DNA from: Capillidium heterosporum
Lineage: Eukaryota; Entomophthoromycota; Entomophthoromycetes; Entomophthorales; Capillidiaceae
Reading direction: 5' to 3'
Assembly (NCBI GenBank): GCA_016630905.1
Contig: WBMQ01000008.1
Coordinates: 124,001 to 188,000 of the forward strand
DNA length: 64,000 nt
Position 1 is the stretch's first letter. Each line of letters opens with the position of its first letter. Below are positions 47,520 to 59,372 of this stretch, one piece after another. Made by a program: the position numbers and the translations under genes. Below the pieces are notes generated by a model, which worked only from the letters and a program-made list of their open reading frames with translations, did no database searches and had not been told where the DNA came from.

Positions 47520-48149
47520 CTTGAATCGAACTCTACTTGAATGAAATGGGTGAGTACCATGTAGTTCTTATCATAATAACTACAACTTTGACTCACTACA
47601 ATAGAAGTAACTTATTAAATCAATGAAATATAAAGTGATTTTAGCAAAACTTGTCGAATTGCATCTCTTTATTACACTTTTTGGAATGGCCAGGCTAAAT
47701 ACTTTGGCTCACATTTATCTAATAATTTACAACCAATTGAATTAGTGAGAATGAAGCTTTCACTAAAGTTTTAAATGAAAGATATAGAAAGAAGCCATTG
47801 CCCATCCCATAAAAATTAGGATCCTATAAACTAGTTCCTAGATAGCGATCGGTTTAGAAATCAACCTTCTGAAAGGCAACGTACTATCCTTGTGGAAACT
47901 TTTTGTTGGAATTGGATAAATTAGATGGTATTGAAAATCCTTTAGAAAGGAATATGAAGTTTTGCACCTGTAAATGGGCATAGCTGTCTTCAAAAGTATA
48001 CAATTTTTATATTAAAAGTAATTTGAGAAATAACCTATTATATTTAATGTTTATTGGATATGTGCTGTTAACTTATAATACATACTACGAAAACATGAAG
48101 AAACTACATCTCAAGCATAGGACGTATCTAGAGTTCAACTATGCCTTAG
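47520..48149. other. Gene-free spacer
   Basis: AT-rich. A short plus-strand phrase MKKLHLKHRTYLEFNY begins near 48095 and is LRR-like. Nothing firmer is visible. Confidence 0.25.
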
Positions 48150-49465
48150 GTTGGTTGACAATGACTTCTTCACCCTTTCCTTTACCTTTACCTTTTATGG
48201 CTTGAATTTTAGCTATTAAAATCTGAAGATGCATCTTGGTTATTGAACGAAGCTAGTTGAATATATTTTGAAAGTAAGTATAATCATGGAGAGGAATAGA
48301 CTTGAACTTTTTTGTAGGTATTTATATGGATTCAAAAGTAGGTGGTTCACGCTAATACTTTATTATTGATCCTTAGGAGTAATAATGTTACTAAATTTGA
48401 ATAGCTACAAAGGATGTGCACTTCCTTTATGACTAAAATAAGCTTTAGAAAGGTTGGAAGGTTTGGTGTAGGCTTAGTAGAATAGGCCCATAAGCTTTGG
48501 AAGTATTTTTCCTTGTGGCAATTAAATTTCTTATTTTATAGGTTGAGTTTTGTAAGTTTCTTAAGAAGCAGCCTATTAAACCTTGGCTAAAATTTTAATT
48601 TCCACCTAAACTTATAGTTTTATGATGAAATATACTTATGGAACTCTTGTCCATATATATAAATTTAGCAATTTTTGAATATTTATTGAAGTTCAGTAAG
48701 TTTCTCTAAAAGCTCAGTTTATTAATGGGATTGGTGTTTGAATTACATTAGCCTTTGATAGAACTACATTGTAAACTATCGTAATATTTGCTATCTGATG
48801 GTGCTAATACTACACTTCGTAGCGACAATACATAAGCTTGTTTAATTCAAACTCTTATTTCATCAAGTCTCTAAAACTGATGTCCTTTATAACGGATATA
48901 CATATCAATACTCTTCAAGATCATCTTTGAAGGCTTTCTGGGATTTTAAAGCCATAAAATGGCATTTTGTAGTAGTTAATATATTGTTAGACAGGCTTTA
49001 GCTACTACAGGCTCATATAAATTTCATAGATGTTGTAGAAAAAAACAAACCGATAAGTTACTAATATCCAACTCTTTATTAATGTAATGAAGTTTTTATA
49101 TATTTAAAATAAAATCTCATTAAAAGTAATATGTAATCTGAGTTATTATTCATTCTAAGCTATCAAAGGTATTTTGACCGCATTATAAATGGGTGTCAAT
49201 AGTATTCTTCTTTTCGGTAGGTTGAACTGCCTTTATAAAATTTCAAGGTACATGATGTTAATGATATTGTCAGTGAATATAGTTAGAAAAGGACAATTGA
49301 TCCTACTTGGTAGAACTTATAGAAACAGTTCAAAGATTTAAGTTGAAGGGGTAAATTTTATGTTTGAAGGATTTGGAAATTATATTGAATATGTTCTTAT
49401 ATGCGAATCTCATCTAAAAAGAGGATCCTAAAATATAAATTATCTATTAATATCTGTAGGTATAG
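48150..49465. pseudogene. Heavily decayed F-box/LRR fragments
   Basis: On the minus strand at about 48540-48600 the phrase LLLKKLTKLNL matches LLKSLLIKLVNLKGLNL of relic 2. On the plus strand 49220-49465 ends with TATCTGTAGGTAT, a degraded form of the terminal donor signature seen in relics 1 and 2. At least two fragments, in opposite orientation, are likely. The boundaries are uncertain. Confidence 0.3.
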
Positions 49466-50509
49466 CCAAGTATGAAGTCAAACCTGGAAGCAAAAACTTC
49501 TAAAAAGGGTAGCCACATATACCTTTTATTGATTAATAAGAGCGTTGTCAACAAATATAGTACACTATCTCCCTTGAAAAATTTAATCGTTCGTTATTAT
49601 TTTAATTTTATCAGTATGTCCATCCTCAGTTTGAAGACATTGGAGATTCTATCGATTTTGAACGTATTCTAAGCAGGTAGCCCCCAGTTAATTGTTATTA
49701 GAGCCAACTTCAAACTTACTTTGCCTTGTAAATTGATCTGATAATGCACACTATAACATCACTTACACATACTGCAAGGCAAAGCTTAATACTGGAGTGC
49801 AGGCATCACTCAAGTAAAGTTATTTAAATGAAGCCATCAAACTACAGTTTCTACTGGCTAAGTAGCTACCCTTATGTACCACCATGTTTGTTGTAACTAT
49901 ATATGTAATGCGTATAAAAGGTATAGACCCCCACTGCATCTGACCTTCGACGATGCTTTCCAAGCTGAAACCAATAGTCCTTGTTATAAATTGGAATTTG
50001 AAATGTAGTTTCAATTTGGCTATCAGTTTAGAGCTGGTACTTATGACCTACTTTGCAAAATTGGACAATGTAATAGTCATAAATACTTAATATCCTCTGC
50101 TAAACAAATTGTCGACTGCCACCTTAAATGTTCAAGTTCGTAAAATCGGATCAGGTAAACTGAGTCTATATATAAGTACCCGGTATTAGCTATTAACCCC
50201 ACTATCCTATCCTCTAATATATAGATAAGTGAAAGCAATTTAAAATAGTATAGCTTTAATCTATATCAACCTGGATAAACACTCTATATTTTATGTATAC
50301 TAAGGTAATTCCCTAATATACAAATCCTATAAAACTATATAAAAAATGTAAGTTTTATAATATATTGATATTGTCAAATATATATATGTTTTCGTAAAAT
50401 ATATAAGTATAACAGTATTTGTAAATGGTATATTTATTAAGAGTATATAAACTATGGGTTATAAATCAGAATTCTCCTTGATAGTTTAAACGAAGGATAT
50501 CTAAAGACC
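49466..50509. other. Gene-free spacer
   Basis: Strongly AT-rich. The ORFs at 49472-49672 and 49820-50014 have no recognisable domain. Confidence 0.3.
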
Positions 50510-51300
50510 GTTTACTATAGAACTTACTGATTGTTGGCTGAGATAATCTTATCCTTAGCAGCTCAAATTTTGATTAAAGAGTGTGACAAAAAGCACTCGT
50601 TGATTAAAGCTTTGATGAATATTAGCTGGTAAGCTGTAGGAGAGATTTTTTATAAACGCTTATATAGTTATAGTATACCTTGTATATAGCTTTATTATTT
50701 GAGACTAAATCAATTGATTTAATAGAAAAGGAAGTAACAGGAGCACAAGTTTTGACAAGATATTTCGAAACATATGATCTGATCTGAACTTGCATTAGCT
50801 TTGAATATATCTTGGACTTTCTAATGACATATTGGCTATCAAGATCAAAGATGTTGTATGCTGTCGTACTCCTAGCACTAGGTCACGTCAATTTTTGGTG
50901 GATTTATAGATTACTAAATTGAAATATTTTACTATTCAAGGAAAACTTAGCTCAATAAAGTTATTGTTTACTAAAAATGTGCTTTCAGATTATTTGAAAC
51001 TCGAGATGAGCTGTAGATTTGCTAAGCTTCCATTTATAAGTTCAATATAGCTTAATTTTGTGTTGGTTTATTTGTCACCCATTTATTTATGTACTCCTGA
51101 TGCCTTTGGACCTTACTACTTGAAACGTCCTATCTAACACCACCAGTCATACAGAAACCTCGTAAAAGATATATGGTCCTCTAAACCATTAGTTTGAAGG
51201 AAGTTATAAATGATTCAAATTTTTAGCAAACTATTCCGTTACCTTGGCCTGTAGCCATCTAAAATTTTGATAAAGCTAGTAAACCTACAGTATACCTTTA
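50510..51300 (+). pseudogene. F-box relic 8 (front part)
   Basis: Reads LLAEIILSLAAQILI, then KKHSLIKALMNISW, a stop, and AVGEIFYKRLYS. The L-xx-E-I start, the central basic segment and the W-xxx-I-Y end are those of fungal F-boxes. The following 600 bases have no clear repeats. Confidence 0.4.
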
Positions 51301-52992
51301 AGCTACATTTTTAATATATATTCTATTCACATCTAGTTTAAGCGAGATCGTAGTTGTAGTTTCCTTGTTATCTATTTTTAACTGGTCCTTGAGTTACTAT
51401 TACACTTACAGTAATGTAAAATCATATATAACTATATTTTATGAGTTTTGATCATCAGTTATAAGTTTTAGTACACAGTTCTAATAGAAATGATAGTGAT
51501 TACACCTAAGGTAGTTAATTATAGTTATACTAGTATTGAAATTAGGGTACTAAATATTCGTATACATATTATAAGGCTATAAATATATATATTAAAATAG
51601 AGATTAACAATATATATTAGTTAAAGTGACATATGGTTTAGATTCTGTAATACAACTCTCTTTATATATGCTTTAGCTATTTACATTTTCACTATAAACC
51701 ATTTTATAAGCCTTTCTATAAGTTATAAGCACGTATATTCCTTTAAATAAAGACTTTCAAACCGAAAAAATTGTGCCAACGGCTATCTATTGTATCTTGG
51801 GGCTGCAAATATGTAATCCTACACTACTTAAAGTAGCTTCTTTTACCTGTTATAATGTCCGATTTACTTAAAATTAATTGGTACCAACTTAAATCTCCCA
51901 TACCAGTTTTTCAAAGTGGAGGGCATAAGTAAAATTTGGGCAATGTAAATTTCAACTACAATCTATATAAGCTAAAATCAAATAGTAGCATTAAAATTTA
52001 CATTTTAACATATACATGCTTTGGTAAATGTTATATAGTTTGTAGATCGATATAGCTTCTCAAAGTTCAAACTCAAGTTGCTATAGATGCGATGTAAAGT
52101 TTAAAAACCAGTTATAAAAAGAACGTATAGCTCATAAAGGTATTTATTTAATAGCAGCCAGAATATATCTTTTACATCTTTACCAATCTAATCAATGTAT
52201 CAAAAATCCCTTATAAATTAAAACTCAATTGTTGAACTACTCATTGTCAGTAGGATCTTTAACTTCGGTATCTTTGATCTCACTGCCATTGGGGAAAAAG
52301 AACTGATTGATTGTAAACTTTAAATATTGCATTGTAAAAATATTAGAACGTAAAGAATTCAAGAGGTGGACATACGTGCTTTTATAGTTATCTACAGCTA
52401 TTTTGTAAAAGGTATTGCTCAAGGGAATCCATCGGATTACCATGAGAAATTATGGAGAAATTACTAATACACTAATTATAATTATAGTCATGAGAGCTAG
52501 ACTTGTATATTTTGTGTGTAAGTTATAAGCTTATTAAGTCAAAATGGCTATAAAAGTTGAAAATACTATCTGGAGTTATATTTTATTGATGACTGATGGT
52601 AAACTTTATAGATGCCTGTTGGAGTATTCTTAGCAAGTAGGAAAGTAGCAATTTCATATGTACTAGCTGATTTATGCTGATGCTATATCCAGTGTACTTG
52701 CTACATATACGTGTGTAGTACCATTTTAGTATGCTGGTATTTGTGTTAAGTTGCTAGATCCTTTGATAAAGCCTTGCAATTCGATCTAAAAGGTCTTGTA
52801 CAAAATTACTTTTTAGCTGAGTTTTGTCGATTTCAATCTTTTTTTAAAATAAAATTTTAATATATATATTGTGTAGTTTGTATGGCAGAAACCATGTTAC
52901 TTAGATAAACCAATTACTATGGAAGTTTAGTTTCAACACAAATATTACAATTAACCTTGCAAACTGTTTAGAAAGTACCTTTGTCTTCAATA
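51301..52992. other. Gene-free, very AT-rich spacer
   Basis: No supported gene. A 68-codon minus-strand ORF at 52237-52443 has an acidic tail but no known domain. Confidence 0.3.
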
Positions 52993-54287
52993 TAGGCTCC
53001 TTATCAACAACAGTACTTATAGAGTTATTTTCATTTCTACTTGCATTCGACCTAATCAGCTTACTAGTGCTCAACTCAAGTTTCCAAGCGACTTTCATCC
53101 CTTTCATCTATAGTGATACTCTCCACCAATTTTTCTGAAAATACATTTCTTATTTAGTAAATAAAGAGTTCGAAGATAGATTATGCAAAAAGTATACATG
53201 GAAAATGACGCACAAATAACATGACCCTAGAGCCAACAATTGACCCAGCTAGATCTACTTTGTTTTATCTAGGACTTCAAAATTAAAGGTTATCAAGAGA
53301 TCTAGAAACGACTTTTACTTAGTATTCAAAACTATAGCCAGTATATCTTAATGGTCAAGTCCACTAATCCTTTTAATTTTGTAGTTGAGCTGGAAATTTA
53401 TACCAGCCTGAACAAATTCAAACTCGATCTTATAACCACAGGCTAAGTAAGCAACTTCATCCAATATGGTGATGATAGGTTCAACACTTTAAAGTCTTTT
53501 GAAGTATACATTGATCTATTCGATGCCACTCAGCTGGCCATTGGTAAAATGCCTATATTGGAGTGACTCGATCCTTAAAACTTGAATTTTGAAATCATTA
53601 CAGCAAGATTTTCTTATGCTCTATTTTGACCTATCTCTCCATAAATGTAAGCGAATTGGACTTTCAATTTTCAGCACCATTTCCAATAAATTTATCAATT
53701 GGAACTATATACCAAATTAGCAACCTACAGCGACACGTTTCAAACATTCCCAACCTTTACCAAGCTCACTAAACTGCATATCATAATCGAAATTGACGTA
53801 GACTTCCAAGTTAACACTTACCTTATCAACAATACCTACTGGCCCCAATTCACCTCTCACACATCAGATCTGAAAGTCAACTCTTGGAATGATAGGAACT
53901 TACTAAAAACTTTGCTGACATAGCTGGCCAATTTGGGAAGATTGAAGTTTTTGGGGGTACTTTGCAACCATCGTTTTGATTTCATACCTTCGATCCAGCT
54001 GCACCATTTAGGTTTATCGATGGTGTACAGTTGTTCTTTACCTTTGATGAAGTTTTTGACTCTAGATTATGCTTCGACATTTCAAGGTTTACTTTAGGTA
54101 TGATAATGGGGTTGTAGAGGATGTAAAATTACCATTTTGCTGCGATCTAATCCTCGGTTCAATAGATTATCGGTACTGAAGCTACCTCATATACACTATT
54201 TTTTGGAATATTGATTCGTTAAAGGATGTAAAAATCTCAAGGTGATTACTTGAGATAAAGGCTGTTAACGAGCTGTTAGGTACCTGT
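52993..54287 (+). pseudogene. F-box/LRR relic 9
   Basis: The F-box is readable as GSLSTTVLIELFSFLL, then DLISLLVLNSSFQATFIPF and IYSDTL before a stop. LRR pieces follow, notably 53699-53923 with FTKLTKLHIIIEID and NNTYWPQF, matching the WPRL repeat of relic 2. The end carries TACCTGTAAGTAGG (donor at 54287), the terminal signature again. No ATG is left in front of the F-box. Confidence 0.65.
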
Positions 54288-54690
54288 AAGTAGGTGATTT
54301 TCTATTTATTGTTGATAGAAAGCTTTTGGACACTTTTAAATTCATAAATATATCTCTAGCTTTTTTACTGTTCAAACTTTTACCTCCACTCTATGACTTC
54401 TAGTTCCAACATCTACTTTGGATTATATTTATCGATAGATTAAATTTTCTTTTCCAGACTTAAATCTACTATATCACATTACAATATATTACCTATTGAA
54501 TTTCTTTATAAGTACCCTCGTCGATGTAGCTGAGTAAACAGCAGCTCCAGCTTAAAGCATTTTGTCAAATTGACCAACTCTTTACTAACATCCAAGTACT
54601 AGTCAAAGGTAGAAGAGCTTTAAAATGAACCTAAATATGTAAATATATATTTATACAACTAAAATAATAATAATTCATATATATGCTTAT
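54288..54690. other. Gene-free spacer
   Basis: AT-rich, nothing recognised. Confidence 0.3.
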
Positions 54691-54886
54691 TTAATGGGAT
54701 TCCTTAAACTTCAGGAACTCTATGGTGTTGCGTACCAACATCTCCATATCGTTTACAGGTTCAAATTCCGCTTTGACCTAAATTTAACGTTACCAAGGCT
54801 ATGCCAAGAACTTTGACTTACAGTAGCTTCGGAAATAGTGGCGGCGTCATAGTTCCAATGGGGAGCATTGGTTATAGGGCTGTCAT
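54691..54886 (-). other. Extra copy of terminal exons 3 and 4 of the small mitochondrial-type protein
   Basis: Exon 3' (54822-54886, 65 nt) encodes DDSPITNAPHWNYDAATISE. Exon 4' (54691-54777) begins VKAEFEPVNDMEMLVRNTIE and has its own stop. Both have intact AG acceptors, and exon 3' has a GTAAGT donor. The exon lengths and phases equal those of the two genes upstream. No copies of exons 1 and 2 lie in between, because exon 4 of the next gene ends only 24 bases upstream. Either this is a truncated duplicate, or it is an alternative pair of last exons for the gene at 54910-55354. Confidence 0.7.
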
Positions 54887-54909
54887 CTAAGTATGGTCAG
54901 CTAAAACTA

Positions 54910-55354
54910 TTAATTTAGAATAGTACGCTCAAATTCCTTAAATCGCAAAAATTCGACAGTGCTACGTACCAACATCTCCATATCGTTTGTAGGTTCAAAT
55001 TCCGCTTTGATCTAAACCAATTGTTATCAAGGATGTATCAAGAACTTTAGCTTACAGTAGCTTCGGAAAGAGTAGCCGCGTCGTAGTTCCAGTGGGGGGC
55101 ATTGGTTATTGGACTATCATCTATAGCTTTAAATTCAGCTAACGATTATCAATTGGAAATATTACGATGAGCTTCAAACCAACTTTTTGCTAGAAAGTGG
55201 GTTAGTAAGGAAACTAAGGCACTTACTTTTAATTCCCCTACCTTTATAGAGGTTGTCGCTGGTACGTAAGTGGGTAAAGGTTGAAAATGAGCTGATGGGG
55301 ATAGATGATTCTGTTGATCTTCAAACTACTTTTAATAACATTGAGCATGGGCAT
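54910..55354 (-). pseudogene. Small mitochondrial-type protein, copy 2 (frameshift in exon 1)
   Basis: Four exons match copy 1 exactly in layout: exon 1 55227-55354, exon 2 55166-55189 (24 nt), exon 3 55056-55120 (65 nt), exon 4 54910-55011. Exon 1 starts MPMLNVIKSSLKINR. The frame required by the rest of the gene reads SSIPISSFSTFTHLRTSDN, a presequence-like stretch, and is offset. One frame change therefore lies near 55310-55318. Exons 2 to 4 are clean and give TNAPHWNYDAATLSEAT and NDMEMLVRSTVEFLRFK. The lesion could be real or a sequence error. Confidence 0.65.
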
Positions 55355-56014
55355 CTTGATAAATAACATTTAAGTTGTGGAAGGTATTTTATAGCTTTAT
55401 ATGCTTTTCCAATAGGTAAAGGCATGATGATGGTTTTATTATTGCTGTAAGTTTCAAAATTGGTTTCGACGTCAGAATTGGTTGACATCACATTCATTTA
55501 TGTATTGATGGGTATCTATTTCACTCAATTAGCTATTAGAATTGTAAGGATTGGTTGGTAGTTTTACTTGATCCAAGCATGCTAGAACAAAGCTTCCTAA
55601 TTCTCATTTGATAGCTTTAACCTTACATCTAAAATGACCAATAGATCTAATTAGGTTTTACAACAAGTTTTATGGGACAGATGTAAACGCAGGTTGGAAA
55701 GTGATAAGGCCCTTATCAAGACAAAGCTACGTGTAATAAGCTTTATCATGTTCTAATCCTCTTGACAAAACTTTAAATAGGTTTAGAAAGTTAATAATAT
55801 ACTATCAACTTTATCAACAAAATAGTTTTGGATGTAAGCTTATTATGGTATAAGTACAATCGAGTTGGATGTAAGTAGAAGCCCAGCTTTATTTCCTCTA
55901 TAAATGATCTGCTTAAATATCTTTTCGAATTTCGTTGTTGTGGTTGGATTAAACATCAGATGTAAACTAATACTTATACAACTAAAAACATTAAAGATGC
56001 TTAAATAACTTTAT
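55355..56014. repeat. Tandem duplicate of the region upstream of copy 1
   Basis: About 55380-55960 aligns base by base, with drift, to about 56530-57100. Shared blocks include CCAATAGATCTA, ACAACAAGTT and AAGCCCTTAT-like words, and a stretch matching the 3' end of the gene at 57071. The duplication unit is thus about 1.15 kb and includes the promoter of the small protein plus the tail of its neighbour. Confidence 0.7.
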
Positions 56015-56519
56015 TCACTTATTAGATCCCTTATTCTTCAAAAAGTCAATGGTATTCTTCTTCAAACTCTCCATGTCGCTGACAGGTTCGTTTTCCGCTT
56101 TGATCTAAACATTTATATTTAATAAACACTTCATGAAATTCAAAAATTTACAGTAGCTTCGGAAGGAGTAGCTTCATCGTAGTTCCATTGGGGGGCATTA
56201 GTTATAGGACTTTTATCTAAAAATAAATTAACCAAAATATGCAGATGCTAACTTACGGTTGACTTCAGGTGGACTTTCAGCTTTGAAAAAATGCAATGTT
56301 AATTAAATGTAAAATCTAAAAACGCTTACTCTTAATTTCGGTTTCCAACTTGATCTTTATCTCTGCTTTATGATCTTTAAAATCAAGTTCATTTTCTTTT
56401 ACTTGGCCGTAGCTACCTTTAGAAGGGTTTCCATTTTTGCGTTTGATGGAAGTTGTAAAGAAACTAACAGAAGTTCGCTTAACTTTTAAATTTGCTTTTA
56501 CGATATTGAGCATCCGCAT
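56015..56519 (-). CDS. Small predicted mitochondrial protein, copy 1
   Basis: Four exons join in frame to 122 aa: 56330-56519, 56257-56280 (a 24-nt micro-exon), 56152-56216 and 56015-56104. The N-terminus MRMLNIVKANLKVKRTSVSF is basic and free of acidic residues, like a mitochondrial presequence, and FFTTSI looks like its cleavage region. The C-terminal half has NAPQWNYDEATPSEATIKAE and then a helix ending KKNTIDFLKNK. NAP-W-N plus SEA-x-xKAE and a closing helix recall short fungal mitochondrial proteins without a named function. That likeness is from memory and is not proof. The identical exon plan in copy 2 and the extra exon pair supports the model. All introns are below 65 nt. Confidence 0.78.
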
Positions 56520-57070
56520 CTTTTATAGGTTTAAGTTGGTAGATAGAGGATCCTACGTACGCTTATATACTTTTCGATGGTAGGGCCATTGCAATGATAG
56601 TATAATTATGATAAAAAGCTTCATAGTTGAATTTGAAGTCAGACTTGTCATCAGATTTAATTATGTTTTGGCATGAATGGGTTTCATTCAATTAAATATC
56701 CTACTTATTAGTATCAATTGGCATTCCTACGTCGGTAAGCTGCTAAGTGTGACATCTTTCTCTAATCCTCATTTGTCAGTTCCAATTTCCCGGCCAAAAT
56801 AGGCCAATAGATCTAGCTAATTTTGTCAAAAACTAGTCTACAACAAGTTCAATAGGATGTATATGTGCAGGCTGCAAGAAGATAAAGCCCTTATTGAAGC
56901 AAAGCTATGTCTAACAAATTTCACAATGTTCTCATTCTTTTGATAAATCTTTCAAATAGATATAGTCACAAAAGTAAATAGAAGTTCGGCCTATATAGTT
57001 AACTTTAAAAAGCTTTTGAATGCAAGTTTATTATTTAAGTGTATAGCCAAAGTAGATGCAAATAGAAGCT
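56520..57070. repeat. Promoter region of small protein copy 1, duplicated downstream
   Basis: Source or partner of the duplicate at 55355-56014. No coding sequence. It separates copy 1 from the 3' end of the membrane-protein gene on the same strand. Confidence 0.6.
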
Positions 57071-58156
57071 TTATTTCCTCCTTATAAACGACCTATGACT
57101 GAATATCTTATCGAACTCTTCATCCTTACCCTCCCTTTCTTCAACCAAATTATCAGTTGGAGAATCCAAGTCGACAAAGTCTAGCTCAGCACCACTTCGA
57201 AAGTTGACATCCGATTTGGTAAACTTATGTCCGATGCCATTTTCTAGCTCCATTTTATCCAACTCCAAACTACTATGTTTTGTGGATCTACCGTTATCCA
57301 GCTTTATTGTATTAGTGCTGACATCCATAGTAAATGATATTCTATTGTTCTTTGTGTCGGCATTATGTAGAGGTAGATATTGGTTGTTGACGAATTTGTA
57401 AGAGGTCTGTTGGAAGTCGTCGACGACTTTTAAAGTTGGGGAAAGTAGGGTGTCCAAATTTATGGGCGAAACCAGATCACTAGCACTTGTGAAGCTTTCG
57501 GACGTTTGCCAAGGGTCTATTCGTACTCCCGTTGAGTCGGTCCTACTGTGTACTTCAGGTTCCAAGTTGGTTGTATCTATCGACCTTTCCTTTTCATTCC
57601 TTTTCATATTGGTATTCGTTATAGTTAGTTGTCTAGTCTCAACTCCTTCAATATGCTTATTTGGAGGATGCCTCGATCCTAGCTCTCTGTAGCTTTGGTT
57701 GTAGGGATTGAGTTTCTGCCGTATCCTATACTTTCTATACAGTATAATTGTAAACACTACAACTACCAGCAGTACTATAGATCCAATTATGATAAACGGT
57801 ACATGCGCTATTAAGTTGTTACCTTGACTATCTGTTGTACTTTGTTCAATTTCCTCTATAGCTTTGGTGATAGGATGATATGCATCGTTGGCTTTATGGA
57901 AGGAAGGCCCATTGTCAACATTAATCAAGTTGATACTTTGAACTTGGGAACTTATGTGCTTTGAGTGTTTAGTTCGTTTAAATATGCTGTAGATATGGAT
58001 ACCTCGTACATGCATCAAATAAATTCGATTTTTGGCTTACTTATAGAAGTTGAACTGTTGAAGTGGAATGTTGGTATCAACGTATATTACACTAGTAGTT
58101 GTAAAATTTGCTAACTGAGTTATAAAGAAAAAGATATATGAAATCTGACACAGCCT
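57071..58156 (-). CDS. Single-pass membrane protein with long Ser/Thr-rich cytosolic tail (5' end unresolved)
   Basis: The main exon is 57071-57986 (305 codons with stop). A 52-nt intron (57987-58040, GTAAGC to ACAG) joins it in phase to an exon that starts before about 58150 and reads YIFFFITQLANFTTTSVIYV, a likely signal region. The first codon was not found. An ATG at 58015 lies inside the intron and is probably not used. One membrane helix, VPFIIIGSIVLLVVVVFTII, is followed by basic RKYRIRQK and a 210-residue tail rich in Ser, Thr and Asp. The plan resembles the Opy2-like gene at 62620 but lacks its Cys domain. A role in surface signalling is only a guess. Confidence 0.6.
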
Positions 58157-59372
58157 GCTTTATGTGGGGGAGTTTACCTTGACGGCGAAACTGGTTTCTC
58201 CATTAATCCAATTTCTTTTGTTTGAGGCCACCAGTTTTCATTTAAATTGGTGGTAAATTTCAAGTTACTCCTGGATGGACAAATTTTCCAACAAAAAGTT
58301 GGAATTCTTATTCCCCAACAAGGGATGTAGAAAACACTGGTTCAAAATCAATATATACATCGGCATATTTGTTGGTACTAATTTATACATATATTTGTAA
58401 GGTGACTAAAAGTTCATCAGTCACTATTCCATTTGATAAATATTTGGTGAAAAGGACCATTATCTAATGGATGAGATGTTATTTGGCCGGTAGTTTATTT
58501 TTACTACTTTGTCCAAGGAATCTGTGCAATTTTTACAAAGTTAAACAGCCTTTCTGAGCAGAGCAATATGGCCTTATATCGTATACACCCATCTAATTAT
58601 CCTTCATTCATCTATCTGCATCTTTGCATATGGTTCGCTAAGTTTCATTGAGATATGGGAGTTACTTCCAAGAGTGAACCGAGTTTATAAACCAGTATCA
58701 TCCACACCCATTTGTGTGGATTTAACATATGTAGGTTAAATTTCATTCATAGCCTATCATTTTGAATATTTTTAGGGAATTGCTTCAATTTGTATTGACG
58801 GTTTCGAATACTACTTTGGTCTGCTATAGAAAAGAAACCCTTATATATCACCTACTTGATATTTATCTGTTGGATATCCTAATGCATTTTCATAGCCAGG
58901 TATGTATATATTATAGCTAGGTTGAGCCTTTATTAGCCTGCAAAAATATAATTGGACATCCATCCTATAACCATCACTATATCTCTTCCTACTCAAACTA
59001 ATGAAAGGCATCATGCTTGAACAAGGTTTATTGTTGAATCAAATAGGTAGATAAAAGTATTAAACCAAGTACTTTATTGCAAAACAATGGAAATAAGCAA
59101 ATAGTTTATAGATAAGAAACTCAAACAGCTGATATCATTGATTGATGAGGCTGCTTCTTTATACTCCACTTCTTTAGTAGGTTTGTAGGTCGATATCAAT
59201 ACCTTTATATACCAAGTAAACGCTACACCTGCTTTACAAACACTAGTACTCAGATGGATGACAGTACACCAAAATACTAATTAAAGATGCATAGTAGTTG
59301 TTATAAAAAGATTGTAATCCTATATTTCGAGGTTGTAATCTCCATTCCTAATGATCGTACATCCAACACCCA
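58157..59372. other. Gene-free spacer
   Basis: No recognisable coding sequence, apart from a short MEKPVSPSR frame near 58170-58205 that could be a first exon of the preceding gene but leaves too short an intron. Confidence 0.3.

Noticed and set aside
58015-58018. ATG at 58015 as the start of the single-pass membrane protein
   Set aside because: It lies in a 54-nt GTAAGC...ACAG segment whose removal joins two open frames in phase, so it is probably intronic.
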